From Spirometra erinaceieuropaei (taxonomy: Eukaryota; Platyhelminthes; Cestoda; Diphyllobothriidea; Diphyllobothriidae), in NCBI GenBank assembly GCA_902702965.1, contig CACRXP010000315.1, forward strand, positions 124,001 to 188,000: a stretch of 64,000 nt of DNA. Reading direction: 5' to 3'. The notes beneath the pieces are model-generated. The model worked only from the letters and a program-made list of their open reading frames with translations. It did not search any database and had not been told where the DNA came from. Both the position numbers and the translations under genes were made by a program. This document shows, in pieces, positions 12,005-23,869 of the stretch. Position 1 is the stretch's first letter. Each line of letters starts with the position of its first letter.

Positions 12005-12054
12005 TTAAATATCTTGAAGTGCGGGTATTCATAAGATTACGTGGCAGACCAATG
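12005..12054 (-). promoter_or_regulatory. candidate core promoter of protease 1
   Basis: TATTTAA (12005-12011, minus strand) lies 67 nt upstream of the ATG and recurs at 57-60 nt in both paralogues (37127-37133 and 58628-58634). An inverted CCAAT-type box (CATTGG) sits further upstream at about 12048-12053. Conservation among the three copies is the evidence, but they are recent duplicates, so it is weak. Confidence 0.4.
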
Positions 12055-12575
12055 AAAGAAAGCGAAAACACAATTTGGTTGCTATATAAAAAAGCAGACG
12101 TCATGCGTTAAGCTTGACTGGATGGCCTAATTTGGGCCAAAACATTTTTTATAAAACTAGCTGACGTGGAAAGGCGTTGTTATGCAGGAAACATAGACAG
12201 GGGGAATATTACCTTGAGTGAAAAAAGGATCTGCGCTGTGCGATTTTAACAGGTATACCGCGACCTGACTTCCACGTAGCCAGAACTTGTTGTCAGAGAC
12301 GAGAACGGAACTGATATAGATTTTAAAACTGCCAAAAAATTTGCGTTGTGTGGGTGGAGTTGAGATCAATATATGCAAGTAATAACATGAAAAAAGCGTG
12401 ACTATCCACACATCACGAAAGTAACCCAGAAGCGATTGACTTTGCAGTGATCTGGGGCACATCGAAGTGCGTGCAAAAAAACATGAATTTTCATGTCGCT
12501 TAAAAGGTCGCGTAATTTCATAGAAATCATTAACTAATGCGATTCGCAGCTCAGCAGTCACTTTCAGTCCGCCTA

Positions 12576-14322
12576 CAGTAGTAACGTACTCATGAGACGT
12601 AATGATGAAAATTGAGACGAAAACCCTGCGCATTTTGACTATTCGTCTAGCCTATTCCGGGAATGTCCTTTCTGTATGTACTATATGTTTAAAGAAAATT
12701 TTGACCGTCATACCGTTTACAAGTTTGGGCGGGAATCTAGGTTACCTTGCATTCCGGCCGTTTCCTATGGTATTTTCCACCCTGCAGTATGGTTGCGGGT
12801 CCGCTCCTATTTTCGTATGAAAAGAGGTTAATGTAAACGCGACCGCATTTGCCGCACTTGAAAACTGATTTTCTCACCACGTGAAGCAGATGAAGCAAGA
12901 AGTGAACAACCAAGTTATTGTTTGAAAAACTGGAAGTTTTTTCAATTTTTAAAGGTCAAATTGACAAATCTGTGTGAGTTCGTGACATAGAACGCAGTTA
13001 TAATGCCAACTGGCAATCCTTTATTTATGCATTTTGATAGTTCCCATCCTTTACGAATACCCAATAATTCATATTGACCCAACAGTAGAAAACTCAGCGC
13101 CTCGGTGGGATTCGAACCCACACAGTAAGGGGTAGGCTTTAGTACATCCAACGCTCTAACCACTTGAGCTACGAGGCCCGCCGGACCCAATAATTTACCT
13201 CGAAAACGTCCTCAACCATGTGCCTATGTTGACTTTCAAGCATATAATATAATAATTGTATGCGGTTTTGGTTACACTAATGCGTAATTTAGATTCAGGA
13301 CGGACAGAAGATCAACTATTTTGCGCCTACTCTGTTGGGCATTTTTAGTCTTCGAAAGTAGCCTGAAAGTAAACAAATATAGCGAGAAAGGCTCCGATAT
13401 ATAAGAAGAATATGAGCTATTACTTTCACAGCAAAAGTTATCCTAAATTACAGGAGGGTAAACAAATCGATCAAACATGTCAATTCTTCCCTTAACGTCG
13501 CATGGGAAAAAATTAAATATGCAAAGATCCATCACCGAAACACCCAATAAAGACGATTTTTAAAATGGCCCGTATTTCGCAGTTTTTCATGTACACATAT
13601 GCACACATTTATGATGAATTTGGTGATAACACTGAAAAGCACGAGGTCTTCACCGCTATTTTCAGAACAATCTGAAACTCGTCTTGCTCCTGCATCAGAA
13701 ACAACTGTAAAAGCGACTTCACGGAAGGAAATCACATACAATTCACGCAAAATAACATGCGAAGGATCGCATCTCACTATTCTACTGAAATGAATGGTCA
13801 ATGACCGGCTAATCAACATGTGGACTTATGGATAGCTTTATTCCTGTGACATTGATATTGGCGAAATCGAGCGGAACCTATAGTCAACCTCAACCATAGT
13901 CAACCTTATCTCAAACAACACACAGCCAGTTCTCGTCAAACCGTGTCGAAATGTATACTCAAACTGTAGGCTGTTAACTAACCGCCATACATGCCATTAC
14001 ACTTCTTCGTAAGGAATATATAATGACTACTATATGCATTGTTTTATTTACGTGGTTTTTGAATGGACAGACGTTCTGCACATCGAAAACGTAAGGTTGT
14101 TCAGTTGAAAAGGTTGTAGATGTTTTTGGAGTTTTTCGCTTCTCAAACATTAATATTTCTAAACGAAGAAATATTAATTTTGATATAACATGTTTGCTTT
14201 CCATTAGCTTAAAGTCGCTCATTAATAGTTCGAAGCTCTGGTGCACTCGTTTCTGTCGGTTTGCGAGTGATTAACAACCATTCGTAAATTTCGGCACCTC
14301 TCATGAGATAGGTCGCCTACTG
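12576..14322 (-). mobile_element. TA-flanked MITE-like element upstream of protease 1
   Basis: The element begins CAGTAGTAACGTACTCATGA at 12576. On the other strand it begins CAGTAGGCGACCTATCTCAT at 14322. Both ends are flanked by TA. Terminal CAGT with a TA target duplication is typical of Tc1/mariner superfamily elements. No transposase frame is visible, so it is non-autonomous. It carries a tRNA-like insertion at 13098-13178. The orthologous insertion upstream of protease 3 is at 56584-58067, and part of it is upstream of protease 2 (38000-38400). Confidence 0.65.
13098..13178 (-). tRNA. tRNA-like sequence (probably repeat-borne)
   Basis: On the minus strand the D arm (GCTC-AAGTGGTTA-GAGC) and T arm (GTGGG-TTCGAAT-CCCAC) are perfect and the acceptor stem pairs GCCTCG with CGAGGC. 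The anticodon stem is imperfect and the variable region is long, so isoacceptor identity is uncertain. Two related copies occur at 52616-52690 and 52924-53008, and all share flanking sequence (TTCATATTGACCCAAC at the first and third). That favours a tRNA-derived mobile repeat over a functional tRNA gene. Confidence 0.45.
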
Positions 14323-14445
14323 TAACTGCATGCACCCGAACGCTATCCGTCCTCGCCCAGTCGGTGAATGGAGAAATGTTGATCTGCGTCAAGGCATCGC
14401 AAGTCGGAGGTTGAGTCCCACGCGCAGGCGGACCGGAGGTAAGCG

Positions 14446-15357
14446 GTGGAGTTGACGCCATGGAGAGCAGGCTGCTACAGTATCCCCAGGACCGATGTCA
14501 TCTTCGCTTTTGGCTGGGCTCTCAACACCAGGAGCGAAGGGACCATCCAAATCGGCACGGGTCACTTCGCCGCCAGGTGCGCAAATTTCAGACTAATAAT
14601 CAACAAGGATAACCCAGTGGTTATGCACCAACCGTTATCCAACCCGGAATGCAGTTTTCCTTTGATCGGTAGTAACCTAGCCATATTCAAACAATGAACA
14701 ACTTCGCCTATCTAGGAAAAATACTCTCTCTGGTAGAGCAAAAGTTGACGCCGGGAATGGCCATTGGATTTCTAAGGCCAGCCAGGCTTTCGGCTGCCCG
14801 CAAGCCTCCGTGTGGAATCGCCACGGCTCTCAAATGAACACCAAACTGAAGATGTACAAGGCCGTCATCTTAACAACACTTCAGTGCAGAGTGAAAACCT
14901 GGACTGTCTAATCCAATCAAGCTGCCTCTGCAGAATGCTGACATTGGGATGGCAGGACAGTATCTCGGGCATGGAGTACCTGGGACGAACTGAAATGGTC
15001 AACACCCACGCCATGTTGAGACAACAACAAATGCGTTGGAGCTACCGCTTGATAAGAATGAACTACGTCCGTCCACCAAAACAACTGTCATAAAGAGATT
15101 CCGTAATGAGTGCTCATCGACAAGGGAGTCAAAACCGCCGATGCACGAACACCTTGAAATACTACTGGAAGCGGCTAAAAACCAATCCGAATAATTGGGA
15201 AGACTCCGCAAAGGACCGAAGAAGAGGAGTAAAGACTTGTGCTAACATCAACGTAGCCAACCAAATCGTGCCAAAATTCAAGAGGGATGCTTACATGCAG
15301 CAGGTGACCCTGACCAGCAACATCAACGTTTTACTACTGGAAATGTTCCCACGCTGT
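14446..15357 (+). pseudogene. RTE-like LINE reverse transcriptase, C-terminal part
   Basis: Three overlapping frames recreate the end of a LINE polymerase. The region after the catalytic box has ALNTRSEG and VVMHQPLSNPE. The thumb/connection region is at 14812-15093 (LKMYKAVILTT in a shifted frame, LGWQDSISGMEYLGRTEM, HAMLRQQQMRWSYRLIRMN). The tail is at 15106-15357 (GSQNRRCTNTLKYYWKRLK, WEDSAKDRRRGVKT). The FADD catalytic box is degraded to FAFG. Frameshifts near 14700 and 15093 make it inactive. The C-terminal C2H2 region and 3' UTR continue to about 16620. The family matches the endonuclease fragment at 18868-19835, which lies in the opposite orientation. Confidence 0.75.
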
Positions 15358-16620
15358 TAGTGAACATTCCGCGCGTTGATCACAAACACAATGCACCAAA
15401 CACCCGACTACTCCAACTTCTGCCCCCGCGTCCGCCCCTGTGCCCACCCCCATGGCGTTCTCAACGGCACATACCTTCACCACCGCTTTCTCGAATCCCC
15501 ATACCTTGCCTCCGTCGACCACCGTCACCTCCATGATCTCTGCTGAAATCGCAGCGGTGACGACCACCAAAACCGCACCACCTTTGTCATCGACCGAAAC
15601 GCTCACGACGCCCGGTCAATCACCACCATCACAATCACAACCATCACCTCCAACAATGGAGATTCGATTGCTACCCGTCCTCGTTGCACTCGCACATTCA
15701 CCGCACGCATTGGCCTGGTCGTTCTCTTACGAATCCACCGCTCAGAGACGGACGAACCGGTGCTCGTAACACCAATATGCACACGCCGCACGCGCTTTTA
15801 CTGACCGCACTGTCCACGCACATTCGGTCATCATATGGGCCTATTCAGTCGCATGCGTATCCGCGGCAGAGGGACACACCGTTGTATCGACCCAACTAGT
15901 ACACTTTGCATATGCATAATACCCAGCCCAATCAACTCCCATCGTCCAGCGCGCATGCCCTAACATCACCGCCGCCACCACCACCACCACCACCACCACC
16001 ACCACCACCACCACCACCACCACCACTACTAAAATTGACTTACAGCTCCCGACCGATCCTGTCCAAATTATAACTGAATATTCAACTGGCGAATCGGCCT
16101 GGTAGGTCACTTTAGAATCTATCTCATAGAGACGGATGAGCCAGTGCCTGGAGCACTAACGTACGCCTGACGCCATCGCTTCGACGGTGCGCATTGCCTT
16201 CGCACATTAAGCTACCGCATGGGGTTGTTCGGTAGCATGCGCATTCATAAAAACCTGCGGCATAACACCGCCGTCTATATCATGCCATCGCATCTCTCCT
16301 CACTGACAGCCGCGACCCACATCAACATTACCCATCATATTATAACGCAAGCCCGTAAATGGCAGTTCTCACGTAAGTGGGAAGTATACTGCTTGGCTCG
16401 ATTCCATGTGGCTCTCTGCAACATGTGCGATACGAGTCTAAGACCATCACGGTACGCCTCGCGCCGTGGCATGGAAAGTTGCCAAATGGCGGGATAACAC
16501 AGACCTCGCAATCAGCCCAGTGCGTTTTTGATGTCTTCAACCGTTGGACTGAGAGTCAGGCTGTCATGTCTCCTTCGCAATGTGATCTCTATGGCACTCC
16601 TACTCCGTGGTATCCTAGCC
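15358..16620 (+). mobile_element. LINE 3' end with C2H2 remnants and Thr-rich linker
   Basis: This continues the LINE. Proline/threonine-rich sequence leads into decayed C2H2-finger modules (for example LLTALSTHIRSSYGPIQSH), a CCA microsatellite, then the 3' UTR. It is homologous, inverted, to 54210-55133, which preserves the modules better. No intact frame remains. Confidence 0.6.
15968..16028. repeat. (CCA)n microsatellite
   Basis: About 18 near-perfect CCA triplets, in the position where the sister LINE copy at 54709-54770 carries the same repeat on its coding strand and encodes polythreonine. Confidence 0.95.
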
Positions 16621-17531
16621 ATGTGTGCCTACATGCCTAGAGAAAACACCGGCCGCGCCAGACGTTTCTTCCCTTTTTTCGAAGTTTGAAATTCTGCCCA
16701 GAGTCCGTTCTGGACCGAAAGTATGGTCGTACAACTAGGTGAGGGTTCGCTCGCCGTGCCACACATCTGCGCCCTCTACAGCCTCCGGTCTTCTTGACGT
16801 CACACAGACTTATGAAGCTGGCTTTCAGAAATCAGATAAACGTCTGCTTTTCCAAAAACAACCCGTTTGTTAGCAGCCTCCCACACACGGTTAAAGCCTG
16901 AAAAAAGGCAGCTTTCAGATGCGGCAGGTTTTGTTTTGAAAAACACCTGGAAGTAAAAGTTCATTTCTTAGAAAAACATACCGACGCGCAAACTAAATCT
17001 AGAACAGTTATTCCTGTGTGAGATTGTTCAGATTCATCGTAAACTAGCTTCCTGCTCAAATCCACAAACCTTCTGCCGAATAAAATTATTTTGAGATATA
17101 TTCTGCACGGAAAAAAGGACATTTTCCGGAAGACCCAGACGGTAGTCAAAATATTCAGTGTTTTAGATGCCTGACGTTATCACATCAGTCTCCGTCGTCG
17201 CGTTTCATGAGTTTCATGCGCCGAAGACCGTTCAAGGCAGTTTGCCTCAACAGAACAGTTGCCAATAAACAGAACGAATTACCATGTCAGCGGTTAGACT
17301 ATTGACCAGCAAACCAACAGACACATTAACGATGAGTTGAAATTTAACATACTCCAAGACGCCCTGTTCTAAATGAGAATTTCCTACGCCTCTGTACCTT
17401 AAGACCTGCTTACGTAGAGTAGGCCCTCGGAATTTGGAAAGACACATTTCGTTTTATAGATGGACATTGAGAAAACACCATGTCACCAGTTTCACGTCTA
17501 AACCTAAATAAAAGTAATTACAGTTGATGGA
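16621..17531. other. no gene seen
   Basis: A short copy of the GGTCTTCTTGAC repeat core occurs near 16790. Nothing else is recognised on either strand. Confidence 0.5.
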
Positions 17532-17760
17532 GCATCTCATGAAATTGTAGGTGAAATTCTGAAATGTGTTTTTGGTTAGAAAGGATTACTTGGGTGTAGG
17601 TTGTTATGCTAATTAGCATGCGGCATAATCATGCAATATCTCAGTTAAGTCATGATGTTGGCCTTTGAGTGAATTTCCTATCGGCCGTCTGCACAAACTA
17701 CGGTAGGCAAAATGTCTGTTTAATAGGTGTAAAGTATGTTCGTGGTCCCAAAAAGTTCAA
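17532..17760 (+). repeat. MITE terminal fragment
   Basis: This matches the terminal repeat of the TA-flanked MITE family (CTCATGAAATTGTAGGTGAA, then a GGATTACTTGGGTG block and an AATTAGCATGCGGCATAATC block). Confidence 0.6.
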
Positions 17761-18615
17761 GTATAGTTTTTAGAAGAGAGGCATACAAATCTACTTTCTG
17801 CACTCGTTTTGTATATAATTAGGTTTTCTTAGGACAAACACTAAAGAAAAGATAGCGTTCGGTTTACAAAGACTTTTTCATTGCCAAATACTTTTGCTGC
17901 CTAACTTGTAGCTGCAATTGCGTAAAAAGTTTCAAATCTCTATGCTGCATACTTTCCCTAAAAGGAAATTCATATATTTCCTCGCGCTATAAAAGAGTCA
18001 TATAGGATTCTCGAAATTTCACAATGGACTAGACCGTGTCGTAAACTTCACAAACGCGTGGATAAACGGGCTGATGCAATGCCGCCTGAACGGAAATTTA
18101 ATGATCGTACAGATTTCATAGTTAGAAGTTATAAAGTCAAATTGTACCCCATCTTTAGGATTAAAACATGGTGGCAAAATCCGCTACCAGATAAAGACAT
18201 ATAAGAACACGGATTTCGAAATTTTGGTTAGCATCAAATCGCCCTAATCCCTATATTCCTGCCGATTTTGGTCTACTATGCCCAAGTCACAGATTCGAAG
18301 ACTGTTCGTGTAAGTTTAAATGATGCAAACACAACATTTGACGTTGAGGAGGCTGTAGTTACAATATGAAATGTCAAGGCCAGTTTCCTTTGTAAACCCT
18401 TCCCCAAAATGTGATGGGATATTCTTGACTCTGCTTTTGAAGGTTGATGCGGTTCTGTTGAAAATCCTGATGATTTGACGATGTTTTGCTGCCGCATGGT
18501 ACAGCTGCGAGGGGATCGGCCAGTCATTGGGTCCAACCAGTATTCTTCGTGTGCTTTATAGTAGCTACTCCAGTTAACAAATTGCTGCCAGTATGGCATC
18601 CTGCAAGCCCAGTAC
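17761..18615. other. no gene seen
   Basis: AT-rich sequence. A weak relative of about 18480-18590 occurs at 37680-37780. No coding or RNA feature is supported. Confidence 0.45.
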
Positions 18616-18867
18616 GCAGTGAGTGACCGATCTCATGTAACGGTGGCCGAAATTCCGAAATGCTTACTTAGGCGGGACTGTTGTATTAAATGGCAAGCGG
18701 CATAATCCCAAGATATTTCGGAGGCATAATGCAGTTCTATTCGGCCACCTGCAAAAAATCATACTCGATACAACATGGTTACTTATGAAGTGTGACTTAT
18801 CAAATACATTCTATAGAAAACATGCACTAAAATATGCTTTCACGTAATCATTTGGTAGGAAATCACG
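18616..18867 (+). repeat. MITE terminal fragment cut by a LINE
   Basis: It begins CAGTGAGTGACCGATCTCAT and follows the family consensus up to a TTGGTAGGAAATCACGTC stretch, where LINE sequence on the other strand takes over at about 18868. Confidence 0.6.
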
Positions 18868-19835
18868 TCGTCTTCACCCGCGATCGCCTTTGTCACCAGC
18901 ACGTCCCGCTGATCTCGTCTCCGGACGAGGACATAGTCCAGCAGGTGCCGCTGGCGCGACCGAGGATGCCTCCAGGTGGCCTTCTCTCGCTCCGGCAGAC
19001 AGAAGAAGGTGTTCGTCAGGATGAGGCGGTGTTCTGCGCAGGTGCGGATAAGCAGCAGACCATTGTCGTTGGAGCCGCGGAGACCGTGGGGACCCAGCAC
19101 TCCTCTCCAGGCAGTATGGTCTGTGCCGACGCGGACGTTGAAGTCACCAAGGACAATCAAGTTGTCCGCCTTCGACACAGTCGCCAAGAGGGCGTGCAGG
19201 ACCTCGTAGAATTTGTCTCTGACGGCGTCGTGGTTGGTCATCGTCGGAGCGTAGGCGCTGATGATGGTGGCGAATTTGCCTCCCCAGAGAGGCAGGCGGA
19301 GGCTCATCAGACGATCGTTTATGCCCTGCGACAAACAGGGCAGTCGTCCCACGATGTCGTCCCGAATGGCGAAGGCGACACCCGCGTCCCGTCGCTCTGC
19401 CCTGGGTCGACCGCTCCAGAAGAAGGTGTAGCCGGCACCCACTTCCTCCAGTTGGCTTTGTTCGGAGAATCGGGTCTCGCTGAGTGCGGCGATGTCCACC
19501 TTGTAGCGCGCCAGTTCTCGTGCCACTAGCGCCGTCCTCCGCTCCGGTCGGTTGCTCCTCGGATTGTCTAAAAGGGAACGAACATTCCAGGCTGCCAGAG
19601 TGAGCGGGCTCACCCTGCCAGTCTGGTAACAAGGAGTGGGGCGACGGGAAGGAGATGGAGAAGAAGGTGACGAAGGAGAAGAATAGGCAGAGGAAGAGGA
19701 AGAAGAGGTAGGATGAGGAGAATGAGTATGGTTGCTGTTGTTATTGGTATTGTTGATGTTTTGATTTTGATTGTTTCGACCATGATTAGACGTCTGCGGC
19801 CCTGGCTGGCCTGGAGACGGCGTGGTACCCAGCAA
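18840..19835 (-). pseudogene. RTE-like LINE endonuclease domain, 3'-truncated
   Basis: A 331-codon open frame on the minus strand. Residues 1-70 are Asn/Ser-rich and low in complexity. From about residue 80 it reads as an apurinic-type endonuclease/exonuclease/phosphatase domain: [19 protein letters not shown] (catalytic Glu), [24 protein letters not shown] (catalytic Asp/Asn) and [10 protein letters not shown]. The frame stays open for the whole domain, so this is the best preserved transposon frame in the window. The final SDH motif and the whole reverse transcriptase are missing. The last residues come from flanking MITE sequence beyond about 18868. It would have nicked target DNA to prime reverse transcription. 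Sequence typical of the family's 5' UTR continues to about 20400. Confidence 0.85.
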
Positions 19836-20400
19836 TGTTTAGGTCACCTTTTCTAGGCCCTTCCCCTCGTGGGGCTGGCAGTGCCATCCCATGTGCCGGT
19901 GTGGCACGGCCGAACTCCACTATGGGACCACGACTTCGGGTTGTAGTGGAGAGCGACTCGGATTCGCCGTAAGCCGCGGTCTCCGACGGCTTAGGTGGGC
20001 GCTTCAAGGCGATGTCGATGTGGAGATCCATCCCGTCACCGGCTGTCCAGCGGCGTGCAGGGACGAACCACGTCACGACGGTGCCGACGCAAGGTTCCAT
20101 CCGACCTTCCATCCGGCGGAATCCCCAAACCCTGTGCACACGGCACAGCGCACAGGGCCCCCTCACCTGGTTTAGCCCGCCGGTCGAGACGGTTGCCCGG
20201 GGTGTGGCCGCTGAGCAGAGTCCAGCTACGTGGAGCCACAGGTGAGAGTTGAGTGCCAGCAAGTGGACGCTAGGCGCAGTCTCACCTGCAAGCAAGTGAG
20301 CGACCACCACGACCATTACGTGAACCCACCGCTGCCACCCCTACACCCCAGACAACTGGATACTTACCTGCTGGAAGGCAACCCGAACTGCCGAAGCCTG
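19836..20400 (-). mobile_element. LINE 5' UTR
   Basis: GC-rich sequence directly upstream of the endonuclease frame. A block including GCTAAACCAGGTGAGGG recurs at 43975-44190 in plus orientation, which marks another 5' fragment of the same LINE. Confidence 0.6.
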
Positions 20401-21474
20401 ATCGAATGAATTACTGAAATGACTATAAATTATACTACTAACAGGATTTCAACAGATGCTTTTTTGGGCGTCCAACTTAGCCCATATGGAAATTTTCACA
20501 GTCCGAATGCGGTGAACAAAGTTTTTCGCAATTATTTCGCGAACACAATACCCTTTTCGCCTTTATGTTAGATTATTAGATTTCTGAATTCTCCACACTA
20601 AAAGTACAACCAAAAGTTTTGCAATTTAACTATTTTCCCTTATATCTGTACCCTCTAAATGGAGTTTTCAGGGCTTCTGTCGTTTACTCCAAATATACTG
20701 ATTGATACTGACTGAAGTCTATCTCAATTTCCTCCTTGACGAACGACGCGGTTCTTTACAAAAACAACCTAATTCTATAAAATGCCGGTCGAAATAAGCA
20801 GCACAGATATCTGGGGCAAAGTACTAAAATCTACTTGTAAATCTTAAACCAGCATAAAGGCATTCATCCAACTGACACTAAAGGATATTTAAATAAACTA
20901 TGGTTCAATGCGTTCTGAAACAGAAGAATATTGAAGTAATAATTAAAACGCTAATACGCCGGGACTCATATCAAGTTAGTAATCATGATTTTTTTATACC
21001 ACGCAGTGCACGCTTATGTAAGTCTCCGTTCAAACAAAATTGCATATGCACAATATTGGGATGAAAATTGTTTAATAATCCTGGGTCAATTATTATCTTT
21101 GGTTTGAAAAGTATAGACTATGGACTCAAGCAATTTTGGGAGTGTATGGGGCCGTCCTTCATAATGCCTATTCGGAATCCGATGGCAGGTCTATTGTGCC
21201 AAGTTGCTCTACATGCAGATGGCTTAGCTAAGTCTATGTTTCCTGAGTTTCTGGGCGGAACATCTTAGAAATAAAGGACACTGTAGAAAACATGCTAATA
21301 GCTAACCTAGAAATGGAAATACTGCCAAAACATTCAATCACAAGCACACAATCTTAAAGATATTAGGCGAAGCTCGCATCTGGAAAGTCTTCTACCCGCT
21401 TTGCGTAGACTGCGACATCAGATTATACTCGATATGTTATTGTAAAATAAGTGATTACTGCGTGGTTTTCGAAG
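20401..21474. other. no gene seen
   Basis: AT-rich intergenic sequence. No recognisable coding, RNA or repeat feature. Confidence 0.45.
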
Positions 21475-22240
21475 TTTTCAGCCGACCGTCGGAGAAACGA
21501 TCTTGTGTTATCTCGTGAAATGATAACCGAGGTCTTCGATTAGGGAAGATTACTCAAGCAGGGTTGTGACACTAACTGTCGCGCAACATTATCAAAAGAT
21601 ATTTCAGTCACATCAGCAGGCCGGCTTTTAAGCGAGTCACTTTCTGGCCGATTTCAAGAAAAAGACTATGTTTCAGTCTCGTCAGGAGGTTGACTTTTCA
21701 ACAAGCATTTTTTGCCGCCTTCAAGAATCATACTGCTTATGAAGTGACTACTTATAATGAGTAGGTGTGCTGACTCACGAAATGATAACCGAAATTCTGA
21801 CGTGCTTTTTCGACTCATAAAGATGACGTAGATAGTTTTGTAATGCTAATAACCTTGGAGCACAACCCTATAATAATCTAGTTATGTTAGGATGCCAGCG
21901 TTTAAATGAACCCCTTTTTCCGGTCGTCTGCAGAGATTAAACTCCGCAAAAAATGACTACTTACGTAAATCGAACTTTCCTCTTCGATTTTCAACGCCCT
22001 CATAAAATCAAGTATATTTCATAGAAAATACATAACAGTATTCATTCGCTATCCATTTCGTGGGAAATAACGTCCTCTTTAACTCTCACTCCCGAAGAAA
22101 GGCTACAATTTGGATTTAAAATGCTTTTATTTACGAGATTTTTCAAGACCCCGAAATGCTCGTTCATAAAACATCGTGTCTCTGCATATACAAATGAATC
22201 TTTATAGTTTACGATAAAGTTCGAATCCACTGCTAAGTTT
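21475..22240 (+). repeat. two tandem MITE 5' fragments
   Basis: Two successive family starts are visible. One is near 21515 (CTCGTGAAATGATAACCGA) and one is near 21763 (TAGGTGTGCTGACTCACGAA). The second follows the family to the CATAAAACATCGTGTCTC block. Bases 22241-22693 show nothing recognisable. Confidence 0.55.
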
Positions 22241-22693
22241 TATGAACCCTATACAGTCTTCTTTAAAAATGTTTATTCGTTTGCTCATTTGACAGAGAAT
22301 AACTGCTTCTACAAATCTTATACATGAGGGGCAAGTATAATTCGGTGCTGTGATAGGAAATACGAAATGTCACACAGGATTAGTGTCGGACCGACTGCTT
22401 CCCATTTATAAGATTTATTTGTTACCGTAAACTCAATCGCAAACATGGGCACCGGGAGATTTATACACGGGTTTAGTTGATCATTCAGCTTTTTCGTTTT
22501 AATGTTGGGTTTGCTCAAGTTGCTGCTCCTTCCCGGTGTTGAATCTCATATAAAAAACGAAAAGTCGCATGGGATTGGTGTTTTCGACATGTGTTGACTT
22601 CTGGACAAAGTGCGAATCCGCTTGTCTGCTCGAGGCTCCAAGCCCAGTGCCTTAATGGGCGCAATTAACCACTTAGCAGCCCAGATGTACAAT

Positions 22694-22990
22694 TGTGGTA
22701 GCCCTTTGCTGTATTTCTGTTTATACACTACTTTTCTACGGTTATTCTGCTTGTCATGCATTTCCTCAACTCACGTTTGTCCACTTTTGCTTAAGTTGGT
22801 GTTTATGTAAAGGTTACGCGGAGACTCGAACTGGGTTAAGTTTCGGTTTAACTTACTGACTTTTTACCCATTGCCTTTGTCATTCTCTGGGCGGCGTTGA
22901 CAGTCAAGTCCGTTCTGGCGCGGTCGTTTTGCTTGGTTTTTCTCAACTTGGCCTTAGCACGGGATCATGTTATCGATTGGCTAGGCCCGC
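22694..22990 (+). repeat. Gypsy 5' LTR
   Basis: It starts TGTGGTAG and is alignable to 29352-29638 for about 280 bp, for example GGGCGGCGTTGACAGTCAAG and GGTCGTTTTGCTTGG. The primer-binding-like TGGTGACCC follows at about 22995. The exact 3' edge is uncertain because the copies diverge after CGATTGG. Confidence 0.75.
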
Positions 22991-23133
22991 TAAAGTGGTG
23001 ACCCTGAACGAGAACGCGCCTCGCTTTTTCACGCGTTTTCTCTCGCAGACAGTACCCAGCCAACCATTGTGTAGTGCCGTATTGGTTCTTTCTTCGCGTG
23101 CACTTCCAATCAAATCTTGCCACAGCCACAGTA

Positions 23134-23862
23134 ATGACGGACGCTCCTGCTAGTGGATTCGATTATATTAGCACGGTAACACTGTCTCTACCAGACTTCT
23201 GGACGAATGCACCTGAACTTTGCTTCCGTCGCATCGAGTCAAGTTTTCACTCTGCGCACATTACCAAAGGGGTTACCAAATTCCATAGACTGGCTCAGGC
23301 TTTGCCGATATAGGTTCTTTCTCAGGTACAATCATTGATCGATAGTCCCCCAGCCGACCAACCATGCACTCAGCTTAAGGAAGCACTCCTTCGAATTCAT
23401 GTCTGATCGCCAGCGGTATCACCAGCAAATTCTCGAGGGGTGTTTGGATGACTGAAAGCCCACCGAACTTCTTAGAAGGATGCAAGGCCTTTGCGGTGAG
23501 CTACAAATTGATGACAAACTGTTCAAGGAAATGTTCCTGGAGCGTCTGCCAGCCGATGTGCAAACCATTCTGGCATCTGGCTCAGAAGATCTCTCGGTCT
23601 CATGACTAGCCGTGATGACGGACAGGATGTTGGAGGTGCAGCGGTTCCAATCGCCCTCGGTCGCACAGCTATCCATTTCCTCGTCACCGCCGCCAAGTGA
23701 GCAGATTGCGACGCAGATGGTTGCCATGGCAGAAAAGATGAAGTCCCTAAAACTCCAGCTTGCGCGTCTTACGTCTTGTCGCTCATCTAGCCGTTGTCGT
23801 TCTCGCTCGCGATCTCGGACTTCCGATATTGGCAAGATCTCATTTCGTAGCCGAAACTGTTA
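23134..23862 (+). pseudogene. Gypsy gag remnant
   Basis: It begins MTDAPASGFDYISTVTLSLP and continues through the FTRIESSF-like capsid start into a second frame (about 23612-23862). That frame ends in an Arg/Ser-rich stretch and SRNC. This is where a CCHC zinc knuckle would begin, but the sequence passes into telomere-like repeats. Stops near 23310 and a frameshift break the frame. Gag would form the virus-like particle core. Confidence 0.7.
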
Positions 23863-23869
23863 GGAGTTA

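Larger units (their letters stand above)
8713..14322 (-). repeat. inverted segmental duplication carrying protease 1
   Basis: On the minus strand this 5.6-kb unit matches 56584-64000 on the plus strand, from the MITE 5' end, through the protease gene, to sequence more than 1 kb past the stop codon. The right copy is longer mainly because its intron 3 carries a MITE and a partial exon duplication. The right match still runs at the window edge, so its outer boundary is not seen. Confidence 0.75.

Noticed and set aside
12157..12633. 158-codon minus-strand open frame upstream of protease 1, with similarity to a frame at 58204-58425
   Set aside because: Similarity is explained by the duplicated 5' flank. 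The frame is not kept upstream of protease 2 and has no recognisable domain or splice support.
15841..16110. polyvaline-type open frame over the CCA repeat
   Set aside because: It is the antisense translation of a microsatellite within a LINE.
18834..19529. 231-codon plus-strand open frame
   Set aside because: It is the antisense shadow of the LINE endonuclease frame and has no family features of its own.
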